Below are positions 36,439-44,977 of a stretch of 64,000 nucleotides of DNA, in pieces. Both the position numbers and the translations under genes were made by a program. The notes below the pieces were generated by a model that saw only the letters and a list, made by a program, of their open reading frames with translations, had not been told where the DNA came from and searched no databases. Each line of letters starts with the position of its first letter. Position 1 is the first letter of the stretch. Source of the DNA: Limnobaculum zhutongyuii (GTDB lineage: Bacteria; Pseudomonadota; Gammaproteobacteria; Enterobacterales; Enterobacteriaceae); NCBI RefSeq assembly GCF_004295645.1, contig NZ_CP034752.1, forward strand, positions 3,162,001 through 3,226,000. The letters run 5' to 3'.

Positions 36439-37893
36439 ATGAGTGACAAATATTTGATGGGTGTCGACGTTGGAACCCAAAGTGCCAAAGTGGTGATATT
36501 CGACCTTCAGGGTAATGTGGTTAGCGAAGGAAAACAGGCGCTGCGCAAAATGGATATTCCCGCACCTTTACTGGCTGAACATCCGGATGACGACCTTTGG
36601 GACTCCTTAAAACTGGCCTTTCAACGGGCTATGACAGAATTCTCTCAGGCAGGCCGAAAAGCTGAAGATATTCTGGTAATGGGTGTGTGTATTATTCGCT
36701 GTTGTCGGGTGTTGCTAAAAGAGAATGGCGAACTGGCCTATCCGGTCATTAACTGGATGGATAAGCGCTTAAACAAACCCTATGAGTACATTGATGCCTA
36801 TAAAGGGGTACGTTATGTCACCACGACCTCTGGCTATATTACCCATCGCCTGACGGGAGAATTTAAGGATACCTGCGCCAACTACATTGGCTGGTGGCCA
36901 ATGGATAACGATACGCTGGACTGGAGTACCGATCCTGCAGTCTGGAAGAGCTGTAATCTGGCGCGAGAAAACGTACTGGATGTGGTGAAGCCGGGAGAAA
37001 TTCTGGGTTATGTATCTGAACTGGCGGCAAAACAAATTGGCGTACCGGCGGGTATTCCGGTGGTTGCTACCGCCCATGATAAAGCGGTTGAAGCATTAGG
37101 CGCTGGCTCACTGGATGAGGGCGTAGCCCTGATTTCTCTGGGTACTTATATCGGTGCCATGGTTCATGGTCATGCCAATGTTAAAGACGCTCAGAATTTC
37201 TGGCCGTTCCAGGCTTCCATTCCCGGACGCTATCTGTATGAGTGCATGGGGGTTCGCCGTGGGATGTGGACTATCAGTTGGTTCCGCGATCAGTTTGGCG
37301 AATCTGCTCTGGCAGATGCCGATGAAACCGGCGTCAGCATTGAAGAACTGCTCAATATGGAAGCCTCAAAAGTCCCTGCCGGTTGCGAGGGTTTGCTCAC
37401 TATTCACGACTGGGCACCGCCATCAGAAGCCGAATTCCGTAAAGGTGTCATGATGGGTTTTGATGGCCGCCATACCCGCGCCCATATGTATCGCTCGGTA
37501 CTGGAAGGCATTGCCTTCACTATGAAAAATCATATGGATAAGATGGCCAAAGAGCTTAATACGCCATTCAAACACCTAATCATCTCCGGCGGTGGTGCCA
37601 ACAGCGATCTGTTTATGCAAATCTTCGCTGATGTATTTGGTATTCCAACCAGCCGAAACGTGATGAAAGGCTCCGCCTCGGTAGGATGCGCCATTAACGC
37701 CGGCATGGCTGTAGGTGCCTTTGACAGCTACGAACAGGCAACGCAGAAACTGGTGCGCACAGGGGATAAGTTTATGCCTGATATGGAAAATCACCGTTTC
37801 TACAATGAGCTCAATGGCGAAGTCTACAAGCAGGTAAACCAATACTTCGACCCGCTCTTGAAGAAGTTAAGTCCGCTGGTGGATTACGCCTGA
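36439..37893 (+). CDS. ygcE: FGGY-family carbohydrate kinase (YgcE)
   Basis: 484-residue sugar kinase (E. coli YgcE 492). N-terminal phosphate loop GVDVGTQSAKVVIFD, catalytic region VVATAHDKAVEALGAGS, and ATP-binding ISGGGANSDLFMQIFAD with a following GSASVGCAINAGMAVG. It phosphorylates an unknown sugar or polyol, presumably making the phosphorylated compound acted on by YgcU/YgcW. TCACGAGG lies upstream of the ATG. Confidence 0.92.
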   Translation: MSDKYLMGVDVGTQSAKVVIFDLQGNVVSEGKQALRKMDIPAPLLAEHPDDDLWDSLKLAFQRAMTEFSQAGRKAEDILVMGVCIIRCCRVLLKENGELAYPVINWMDKRLNKPYEYIDAYKGVRYVTTTSGYITHRLTGEFKDTCANYIGWWPMDNDTLDWSTDPAVWKSCNLARENVLDVVKPGEILGYVSELAAKQIGVPAGIPVVATAHDKAVEALGAGSLDEGVALISLGTYIGAMVHGHANVKDAQNFWPFQASIPGRYLYECMGVRRGMWTISWFRDQFGESALADADETGVSIEELLNMEASKVPAGCEGLLTIHDWAPPSEAEFRKGVMMGFDGRHTRAHMYRSVLEGIAFTMKNHMDKMAKELNTPFKHLIISGGGANSDLFMQIFADVFGIPTSRNVMKGSASVGCAINAGMAVGAFDSYEQATQKLVRTGDKFMPDMENHRFYNELNGEVYKQVNQYFDPLLKKLSPLVDYA

Positions 37894-37906
37894 CCTAATA
37901 AATAAG

Positions 37907-37927
37907 AAGGGGCGCTTTGCGCCCCTT
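37907..37927 (+). terminator. Hairpin after ygcE, probable terminator
   Basis: Nine-pair stem AAGGGGCGC-TTT-GCGCCCCTT directly after the ygcE stop. The tail TTGG is short in T, so it may be a weak terminator or a stabilising 3' end. Confidence 0.6.
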
Positions 37928-37942
37928 GGAACTGCTAATCAG

Positions 37943-38126
37943 CCTAATAAATCAGCAACTATACATATTCCGACCGTAAAAACACGGTGCTTATATCGGC
38001 ACCGATAGCGGTCGGTAAACAATTTATCCTTAACTATGGAGCACACAAAAGCCAAGTATATGGCCCTCCCGGCCGAGCACATAGCCGATATTAGTGCATA
38101 GCTTTTACGGCCGGAATATCCGCTGA
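37943..38126. repeat. Family I structured repeat, copy D: head-to-head pair
   Basis: The left unit runs forward: CCTAATAAATCAGCA, ATATTCCGACCGTAA, stem CCGACCG / CGGTCGG, GGTAAACAAT. The right unit is inverted: reading the minus strand from 38123 gives GGATATTCCGGCCGTAA and stem CCGGCCG / CGGCCGG, then ATATACTTGGC. The two meet near 38045. It fills the ygcE-radA gap and marks the right edge of the accessory segment. Confidence 0.85.
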
Positions 38127-38154
38127 AATAGAGACATAACACCTATCGGCCCCA

Positions 38155-39534
38155 TCAAAGATCCTCCAACACACTCAATGCATCCGACAGTTTTTTCACC
38201 CCAAACACCTGCATATTAGGAATACTCTTCTTCGGCACATTTGCATGAGGAACAATAGCGCGTTTAAAACCATGTTTTGATGCTTCAGAAATACGCTCCT
38301 GACCGCTGGGAACCGGGCGAATCTCACCTGCCAGCCCAACCTCACCGAACACCACTAAATCTTCCGGCAACGGGCGATCCCGCAGGCTGGAAACCAGTGA
38401 AAGCAACAGCGCCAGATCCGCACTGGTTTCCGTCACTTTAACCCCACCCACCACATTCACAAATACATCCTGATCCGCCATCTGTAAGCCACCGTGGCGG
38501 TGTAGTACAGCCAGTAGCAGCGCAACCCGGTTCTGCTCAAGACCAACTGCTACCCGACGAGGATTGGACAGCATAGAGTGATCCACCAGCGCCTGAATCT
38601 CCACTAGCAGAGGGCGTGACCCTTCCCAAAGCACCATCACCGAACTACCGGAAGTAACCTCATCCCCACGACTAAGGAAAATAGCCGATGGGTTATTAAT
38701 CTCTTTCAACCCTTGCTCTGTCATGGCGAATACCCCCAGCTCATTAACCGCACCAAAACGGTTTTTATGGCTGCGCATTGTGCGATAACGGGAATCTGAA
38801 TCACCATCTAACAATACCGAGCAGTCAATACAGTGCTCCAGTACTTTAGGACCGGCTAACGAACCATCTTTAGTAACGTGGCCCACCATAATAATGGCGA
38901 CACCTTTGGTCTTGGCAAAACGGGTTAAATAGGCGGCACTTTCTCTTACCTGAGCAACGCTGCCCGGGGAAGACTGAATATCAGCCATATGCATCACCTG
39001 AATAGAGTCAATCACCATCAGACGAGGCTGTTCTTGCTCTGCAATCAGGCAAATCTGTTCAATGCTGGTTTCCGACAGCATCTGCAAATGTTCCGTTGGC
39101 AAACCAAGACGGTGGGCACGCATCGCCACCTGCTGTAACGACTCTTCCCCCGTGACATACAGGGTTTTCATTTGGCTGGCCAGCTTACACATGGTTTGCA
39201 GCAATAAAGTACTCTTACCTGCTCCCGGATTACCACCAATCAGAATCGCACTGCCCGGCACCACACCACCACCCAACACCCGATCAAACTCTTTAAATCC
39301 GGTAGAAAACCGTGGAAGTTCTTCCAGACTAATCTCCGACAGCTTCTGAACCTTACTAACGCCACCTTCCCCGGCATAGCCAGAAAAACGGTCAGAGCGA
39401 GATGAAGAGGCGGCCGCAAGACGAATCTCAGTAATACTGTTCCAGGCATTACAGGCACTACACTGCCCCTGCCAGCGCGGATAATCCGCACCACACTCAT
39501 TACATACAAACGCTCGTTTCGCTGGCTTCGCCAT
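38155..39534 (-). CDS. radA: DNA repair and branch-migration ATPase RadA
   Basis: Cytosolic RecA-like helicase that extends heteroduplex at recombination intermediates. 459 residues (E. coli 460). Zinc finger C11, C14, C25, C28; Walker A GGNPGAGKST at 100-109; the RadA signature SHKNRFGAV; a C-terminal Lon-protease-like domain. The ATG at 39534 follows TGAGGTAATT; a longer frame by seven codons lacks support. In E. coli nadR-radA-serB are consecutive; nadR is absent here. Confidence 0.97.
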   Translation of the reverse strand: MAKPAKRAFVCNECGADYPRWQGQCSACNAWNSITEIRLAAASSSRSDRFSGYAGEGGVSKVQKLSEISLEELPRFSTGFKEFDRVLGGGVVPGSAILIGGNPGAGKSTLLLQTMCKLASQMKTLYVTGEESLQQVAMRAHRLGLPTEHLQMLSETSIEQICLIAEQEQPRLMVIDSIQVMHMADIQSSPGSVAQVRESAAYLTRFAKTKGVAIIMVGHVTKDGSLAGPKVLEHCIDCSVLLDGDSDSRYRTMRSHKNRFGAVNELGVFAMTEQGLKEINNPSAIFLSRGDEVTSGSSVMVLWEGSRPLLVEIQALVDHSMLSNPRRVAVGLEQNRVALLLAVLHRHGGLQMADQDVFVNVVGGVKVTETSADLALLLSLVSSLRDRPLPEDLVVFGEVGLAGEIRPVPSGQERISEASKHGFKRAIVPHANVPKKSIPNMQVFGVKKLSDALSVLEDL

Positions 39535-39635
39535 AATTACCTCAAAATATCCCAAAACAGTTCATACAATAAAAAACAAATAACACGTCAACCTTTGGCC
39601 TTTGGCCTTAGTTCTTGGTCCCTGACCTTACCAAT

Positions 39636-39844
39636 GAGCACTGGAATTCAGCCGACAACTGAAAGAGGGTAGCACGCCAAACATGGAAGTTTGGCGAGGC
39701 ACTGCTTCGCCGGGAGCGAATCAGTGCCGGTGCGTAAGCCCGAATGAAGGCGGAGGGCAGTCGCCTAAGCGACCTGAATTCCTGTGCGAAGGCGCGGGGG
39801 TGCAGGGGGCGTTCGCCCTAACGCCCCTTGCTCGACCCCCGCAC
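39636..39844 (+). repeat. Family II multi-hairpin repeat, short copy
   Basis: Begins GAGCACTGGAATTCAGCC, then hairpins GCCAAAC..GTTTGGC, GGCGA..TCGCC, GTCGC-CTAA-GCGAC and GGGGCGTT..AACGCCCC, and ends near CTCGACCCCCGCAC. Homologous to 51856-52137 in the opposite orientation, but without the 80-base inner block found there. It fills the 371-base radA-serB gap. Confidence 0.88.
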
Positions 39845-39905
39845 AATTTCGAACCAAAACATCTCATCTAAAGCGGTCGAAACCTACGAAAGAGAGGATA
39901 TTATG

Positions 39906-40883
39906 TTATTTCCCCTCATGATTCTGACTCGCCGACAAAATACACAACACCCCTAACAAATTCGCAAACCGAATCCCTACCTTCGCCTTAGAATACACCT
40001 TCGGCTTAGCGTGATAGGCAATACCCAAACGCGCTACTTTAATCATTTTCAGGTCATTGGCACCATCACCAATGGCGACCGTTTGCTCCATTGGAATCGA
40101 CAACTCTTCTGCCAGTTGCTGTAGTTTAAGCGCCTTAAATTTGGCATCCACAATAGGCCCGGTGACTTTGCCGGTCAGTTTACCCTGCTTAATACCAAGC
40201 TGATTGGCGGACACTGACACCAGATTCAGTCGCTCTTTTAAATGGTCGGCGAAATAGGTAAATCCACCGGAAACAATCGCTACATACCAGCCAGCTTCAT
40301 GCAGCTTTTCCACCAGTCTGGTTAACCCCGGCATCAGCGGTAAGCCTTCTCTGACTTGTTCAAGAATAGCGGCATCCGCATCTTTCAGCGTCGCCACTCT
40401 TTGACGTAAACTGGCGGCAAAATCTAACTCACCACGCATTGCCCGTTCAGTGACTTCGGCAACCTGTTCACCAACGCCAGCCAGCTTAGCGATTTCATCA
40501 ATACACTCAATTTCAATGGCGGTAGAGTCCATATCCATCACCAGCAGGCCCGGCGTGCGTAATGATGGCAAATTCCCCATTAGGGCAACATCAAACTGAT
40601 ACTCTTCTGCGATCTTCTTCGCTTTAGTGGACAACACGCCTGCCAGACGTATCACCTGATACTCTTCCACCGTCCAGGCGGAAACCACTACCAATGGTTC
40701 GCAAAGCCTGCGTTGAAACTGAGATAAACGCTGTTTATCTAATCCTTTACCATACAGTAGCCAGCCAGTATGACCGGCCCAGTAGTCAAGCGGCATGACC
40801 TCGTCACCACTCAATGACAGTGGCAACCCCGGCCAGCAGTCTATTTCCGCGGGTAAATCGCTATAGGTCAGGCTAATTGGCAT
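39906..40883 (-). CDS. serB: Phosphoserine phosphatase SerB
   Basis: Last enzyme of serine biosynthesis, a HAD-family phosphatase. 325 residues (E. coli 322). An N-terminal ACT-like domain precedes the HAD motif I DMDSTAIE at 117-124, the SGG motif in AIVSGGFTYF, and motif IV AIGDGANDLKM. The ATG at 40883 (MPISLTYSDL) follows AAGGAGTTGT; the open frame continues 23 codons further without homology. Divergent from ytjB. Confidence 0.97.
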   Translation of the reverse strand: MPISLTYSDLPAEIDCWPGLPLSLSGDEVMPLDYWAGHTGWLLYGKGLDKQRLSQFQRRLCEPLVVVSAWTVEEYQVIRLAGVLSTKAKKIAEEYQFDVALMGNLPSLRTPGLLVMDMDSTAIEIECIDEIAKLAGVGEQVAEVTERAMRGELDFAASLRQRVATLKDADAAILEQVREGLPLMPGLTRLVEKLHEAGWYVAIVSGGFTYFADHLKERLNLVSVSANQLGIKQGKLTGKVTGPIVDAKFKALKLQQLAEELSIPMEQTVAIGDGANDLKMIKVARLGIAYHAKPKVYSKAKVGIRFANLLGVLCILSASQNHEGK

Positions 40884-41012
40884 GCTACAACTCCTTAAAA
40901 ACGAGGCTTCTTTGCACAAAAAAATGGTTTCAATGGCAAAACAGCGTTCCAAGCTATCCTAATGAATAGAGTTCTGGCAACATAAAACATCTTCGGCACA
41001 TAAGGTAGTTGC

Positions 41013-41729
41013 ATGACCAAACGGCTTAAGTTCAAATTCCACCTACATCGGATTGTTATCGTTCTGTTCTGTCTGGCATTATTAGTGGCCCTGATGCAGG
41101 GAGTTTCCTATTTCAGCTTAAACAGTCAGGCAGCACAAGCGAAACAATCTCAGGAACTGGCCCGCACGCTGGCAAAGCAGGTGACATTTACCCTTGCTCC
41201 ACTGTTAGACGGCCCGGTTGATGGTGTTGATGACCAGAAAATTAAGAGCATTCTACAACATCTGACAGAACATAGTCGGATCCTTGACGCTTCTGTATAT
41301 CAAGTGGATGGCACGTTGATTGCGCAACAGGGTGATGGTACCAGTGTAAGAGACCGGCTCGCGCTTGATGGGCAACGCCCCGGTAGCTATTTCAATCAGC
41401 AGATCGTAGAAATGATTAATAGCAAAGATGGGCCACTGGGATTTATCCGCCTGACGCTGGACACTCACGTGCTGGCAACAGAATCTGAACAGGTGGACAA
41501 TACCACCAATATGCTACGTCTGATGCTACTGCTGGCGATGGTGATTGGTATTATTCTGGGCCGCACGTTACTGATGCAGCAACGTAGCGGATGGAAAAAG
41601 TCGCCTTATTTGTTAACCGCCGGAAATTCAGAACCAGAAGAAGTGTCTCATCCTGCTTCTGACGTTCAAAAACCGGTACATAAAGTGCATAAGAAGAAGC
41701 GTCCACACAAAAAGCGTCCCTACCGTTAA
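41013..41729 (+). CDS. ytjB: YtjB/Smp family inner-membrane protein
   Basis: 238 residues, E. coli YtjB (Smp) has 214. A transmembrane segment near 17-37, a periplasmic domain with conserved SRILDA-like text (HSRILDASVYQVDG, RDRLALDGQRPGSYFNQQIVE cut in two conserved blocks), a second membrane segment near 166-186, then a cytosolic tail. The tail ends in a lysine/arginine/histidine-rich stretch of about 20 residues not known from E. coli. Function unknown; some family members are membrane sensors without a kinase domain. Divergent from serB as in E. coli. Confidence 0.9.
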   Translation: MTKRLKFKFHLHRIVIVLFCLALLVALMQGVSYFSLNSQAAQAKQSQELARTLAKQVTFTLAPLLDGPVDGVDDQKIKSILQHLTEHSRILDASVYQVDGTLIAQQGDGTSVRDRLALDGQRPGSYFNQQIVEMINSKDGPLGFIRLTLDTHVLATESEQVDNTTNMLRLMLLLAMVIGIILGRTLLMQQRSGWKKSPYLLTAGNSEPEEVSHPASDVQKPVHKVHKKKRPHKKRPYR

Positions 41730-42505
41730 CGGCAATCAAACAGCGCAATGCTATTGGCATACAGCTGCTGAGCAATCTCACTGGCCGGCTCGCTTCGCAG
41801 TTGGCACAGTTGCTCAAACACTAACTTAACGCGTTCTGGTCGGTTAGGCTGCCCCTGAAATCCTGACAGCGGCATATCCGGCGCATCCGTTTCTAATACC
41901 AATGATGTCAGCGGAAGTTGAGCCATGACCTTGCGAGTTTTCTGCGCCCGCTCATAAGTAATGACACCACCAACACCGATAGAATAGCCCAACCGGATAA
42001 AGGCCTGCGCCTGAGACAAGCTGCCGGAAAAACCGTGTACGACACCTGTGCGGGGTAATGGATGCTGTTTTAATACACTGGCCAACTTATCATGGGTGCG
42101 ACGAGAGTGCAGAATCACCGGTAAATCAAAGCGCTTTGCCAGCTTAAGTTGCTCTGACAACAGCCATAATTGCCGTTCAGACTGTGGCGTTTCCATATAG
42201 TCATCCAGCCCAATCTCTCCTACCGCAATAATCTTACCGTCATTCTGTTCTAATCGTTGTGCTAACTGCTGTAACCCTTCTTCCCGGTGTGAATCGATAT
42301 ACAGCGGGTGCAAACCTAAGGCGCCGTAAATCGCCGGAAACTGGCGAGTGAGTTGAACTATTCCGTCAAACATTTCGCTGGTGACCGCCGGTACAATAAT
42401 ACGCTCGACGCCAGATTCAGCGGCGAGTGTCAGGCTCTCTTGTTCATGATGAACAAAAGGAGGGAAGTCAAAATGGCAATGGGTATCGATAAATACAGGC
42501 GTCAC
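41726..42505 (-). CDS. yjjV: TatD-family metal-dependent hydrolase YjjV
   Basis: 259 residues as in E. coli YjjV. TatD DNase-like TIM barrel with metal ligands in DTHCHFDF (residues 7-14), the glutamate in VGEIGLDDY, LHSRRTHDKL, GVVHGFSGS and LETDAPDMPL. Its stop overlaps the end of ytjB on the other strand by four bases. It is probably a deoxyribonuclease or phosphoesterase; the substrate in the cell is unknown. Confidence 0.93.
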   Translation of the reverse strand: MTPVFIDTHCHFDFPPFVHHEQESLTLAAESGVERIIVPAVTSEMFDGIVQLTRQFPAIYGALGLHPLYIDSHREEGLQQLAQRLEQNDGKIIAVGEIGLDDYMETPQSERQLWLLSEQLKLAKRFDLPVILHSRRTHDKLASVLKQHPLPRTGVVHGFSGSLSQAQAFIRLGYSIGVGGVITYERAQKTRKVMAQLPLTSLVLETDAPDMPLSGFQGQPNRPERVKLVFEQLCQLRSEPASEIAQQLYANSIALFDCR

Positions 42506-42532
42506 ACAACCTCCACCATGGGGGGAATAGAA

Positions 42533-43534
42533 TTATTGCGGACTTATCATATCAGGCTGTAGCGGACGAGAAAGAATATTCGTGGTGTTCTTTTGCTTCA
42601 GCTCTTCATAACGCAGTAAAGAGCGTCCGAGGGTTGCCAGAAAATAGCGACCGCATTGTTTACCCAGATGGTAATCACGGTTCAGTGAAGCAATGCGACT
42701 ACCCAAGGCTTTGCTGGCCAATGGCTTTGGTGGGAAGATCTCTAAGACCTGCACGCCGTCAGGTGGATTTTCAATAAACTGCTGTGTTCGGGTATAGCTA
42801 ACTTCGTGCTGGTGAAGAATGCGTAATGTTTGAGGCAGACTGGTATCGTCAGGAAACCAGCGTTCCATATGCTTCATCCAGGCTGGCGTGTAATAAACCT
42901 GCGACGGTACGGTTCTGATAACCACAATGGTATCGGCTCCCCGTCGATAGGCTTCTTCTACCGGAACCGCGTCACTGATGCCGCCATCCATATAGTAGAC
43001 ACCATCGATCTCTATGCCGGCGCGATAAAATCCGGGAATAGCGCTGGACGCCTTCAGTACCTGTAACCAGTTTTTCTGCTCGGCAGGAAAATAGGTTGGT
43101 GTAAAATCATCGCCGCGACAGGCACACATGTAGAACTCTCTCCCTTTCGCCATACGATCAAGCGCATAAGGAATGTTCAGTGGCATTTGATCGGTGACCG
43201 TATCGATCAGCCAGTCAATATCAATCATATGCCCACCACGGGCAAAACGAATAGGATTAAAAAATTGCGGTGAGGTGGAATAACGAACGATAACCCGGCG
43301 AGCGTAGCCTGCCTGACCACAAATATAGGCCGACAAGTTTTGTGCTCCCGCAGAAGTGCCGATCATAAGGTCAAAGGGATCGAAGCCTGCACGTTGAAAC
43401 TGATCCAGAACTCCGGCAGTAAAAATCCCCCGCTGTCCTCCGCCCTCACAAACCAGTGCAATTTTGCCTGGTTTTTCTGGCTTATGGATCAACGGTTCTT
43501 TGCGCCCCAGAGTGACCGGTATTCTGTTTCCCAA
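42533..43534 (-). CDS. yjjU: Patatin-like phospholipase YjjU
   Basis: 333 residues (E. coli 357, the difference lies in the variable C-terminus). Patatin fold: oxyanion loop EGGGQRG at 30-36, nucleophile serine in GTSAGA (59-64) and catalytic aspartate in DGGISDA. Predicted cytosolic lipid acyl hydrolase. Followed by yjjV after 27 bases, probably one operon, the same order as E. coli yjjU-yjjV. Confidence 0.93.
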   Translation of the reverse strand: MGNRIPVTLGRKEPLIHKPEKPGKIALVCEGGGQRGIFTAGVLDQFQRAGFDPFDLMIGTSAGAQNLSAYICGQAGYARRVIVRYSTSPQFFNPIRFARGGHMIDIDWLIDTVTDQMPLNIPYALDRMAKGREFYMCACRGDDFTPTYFPAEQKNWLQVLKASSAIPGFYRAGIEIDGVYYMDGGISDAVPVEEAYRRGADTIVVIRTVPSQVYYTPAWMKHMERWFPDDTSLPQTLRILHQHEVSYTRTQQFIENPPDGVQVLEIFPPKPLASKALGSRIASLNRDYHLGKQCGRYFLATLGRSLLRYEELKQKNTTNILSRPLQPDMISPQ

Positions 43535-43552
43535 ATACTAACCTTTTAATTA

Positions 43553-43744
43553 TTAATGATGGGTTCCCGATTCAGAGGATACCCTTTCTTGCTCTTTTCC
43601 GTAATCCTCTTGCAGAATTCCCGAGAGCCAATCACTGTTTCCGGCAAAAAATTCATCTTCTATACCGGCCATCTCGGCCCACCAGAGTCGGATAGAACCT
43701 TTCCACTGCTTTAGTCTGCCCAGAATAATATCACTATTCATCAT
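43553..43744 (-). CDS. Small CsbD-like stress protein
   Basis: 63-residue protein with GRLKQWKGSIRLWWAEM, then NSDWLSGILQEDYGKEQE, the two halves of the CsbD/YjbJ fold (WKQFKGK...DQLVGKIQERYG in YjbJ). CsbD proteins accumulate under general stress in many bacteria; function unknown. The start has CTGAGGAGCT upstream of two adjacent ATGs, 43744 and 43741. It lies between osmY and yjjU, where E. coli has ytjA. osmY is also a stress gene, so co-regulation is plausible. Confidence 0.75.
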   Translation of the reverse strand: MMNSDIILGRLKQWKGSIRLWWAEMAGIEDEFFAGNSDWLSGILQEDYGKEQERVSSESGTHH

Positions 43745-43806
43745 AATAGCTCCTCAGTCAGACTGGCAGTAAAGCGGTAACACGCTTTACTGCGTCATCT
43801 TAACGG

Positions 43807-44454
43807 TTAGTGTTTTACAACCAAATCGTTTTTCACGGTTTTAACGCCTTTTACTTGTTTAGCGATACTTTCAGCCTGTTTAGCCTGAGTCGCTTTATCA
43901 ACATTACCGGTTAGTAAGACCACCCCTTCGCTGGTTTCAACTTTGATTTTGCGAGAAGGGACGATTTTATCTGCCAGGAATTTGGCTTTAACTTCGCTGG
44001 TAATCGCAGAGTCACTCACATAACCCTCTACCGTACCGCTTTTATCTTCTTGTACCTGAAGTTTGTTGCTAACAGATTTCACCCCTTCGACCTTTTCTAC
44101 CACTTCATTGGCCTGGGTCATCTGTTCGGTACTGGTGACAAAACCACTCAGGGTGACGACACCGGCCGTGGTTTCAACGGAGATATGTGTACTTTCAATA
44201 CTTTTATGGTCTAACAACGCACTTTTTATTTTTGCGGTAATGGTGCTGTCGCCCATAAAGCTATCGACTTTCTTCATCGACTTATCGATAGAAGAGCCAA
44301 CTTTATCAACCGACTTATCAATGGATGTACTGACTTTTTCAACGGCATTTTCGGCCTTAGTTGCCACGGTTTCTTCAGCCCATGCGCTCCCGCTGACAAC
44401 AACCGTACTGAATACTATGGCGATAATAGAACGTGCTAAGGGTACATTTTTCAT
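43807..44454 (-). CDS. osmY: OsmY-like periplasmic protein with two BON domains
   Basis: 215 residues (E. coli OsmY 201). N-terminal signal peptide ending GSAWA, a helical linker with repeated SIDKSVDKVG-type heptads (about 40-68), then BON domains at about 68-135 and 145-213, each with a TTAGVVTLSGFV or ETSEGVVLLTGNV strand. OsmY is an osmotically and stationary-phase induced periplasmic chaperone-like protein in E. coli. Located between prfC and yjjU as there. Confidence 0.92.
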   Translation of the reverse strand: MKNVPLARSIIAIVFSTVVVSGSAWAEETVATKAENAVEKVSTSIDKSVDKVGSSIDKSMKKVDSFMGDSTITAKIKSALLDHKSIESTHISVETTAGVVTLSGFVTSTEQMTQANEVVEKVEGVKSVSNKLQVQEDKSGTVEGYVSDSAITSEVKAKFLADKIVPSRKIKVETSEGVVLLTGNVDKATQAKQAESIAKQVKGVKTVKNDLVVKH

Positions 44455-44899
44455 TGATGGTTACCTTTAGGTTTAAATACAGGAATACCAAATAACTCAC
44501 TGTTTATTATTGAGTTATCAGGTCATATCAGCTAATTGCATAATACTGTTAGCCAATAACTATAAATAGCGTTGCAATTATTGGGCCACATCAGATGAAG
44601 TAACTATCAATCAATAGGTTACTGATAGCATAGAATATAACAGAAGGTAAAAGTGTTGTTTTTTAGCGACAAATTCAATGTATTAATAACATTTTTATAA
44701 CACAGCATTATAACTCATTGAATTAATTGGACGCTAACTGTCACCTATCAGCAACACCTTGATATAATCTGTTAAATATTAGCCCTGATATACGATTAGC
44801 TACCTGTATAATTATAGAACACCCCGGGTAAACTGTTGTATAGATCACAAAATTTTTGTAAGTCTGCTTATAATTGCAAAGCCAACTGCCGATTAAATA
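44455..44899. other. AT-rich region upstream of osmY
   Basis: 445 bases with no credible gene, repeat or RNA. It presumably contains the osmY promoter; no box could be assigned with confidence. Confidence 0.45.
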
Positions 44900-44900
44900 G

Positions 44901-44932
44901 AATAAAAAAGGCCCGACGTAAACCGTCAGGCC
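44901..44932 (-). terminator. Rho-independent terminator of prfC
   Basis: On the minus strand GGCCTGACG, loop, CGTCGGGCC with one mismatch, then TTTTTTATT. It begins about 45 bases after the prfC stop. Confidence 0.8.
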
Positions 44933-44977
44933 TGTGTACTGCACTAAAATAGTGAAATTAGCAGCTAGCTATCACTC

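Noticed and set aside
44741..44944. 67-codon minus-strand frame downstream of prfC
   Set aside because: It runs across the prfC terminator, is AT-rich and has no ribosome site or known motif.
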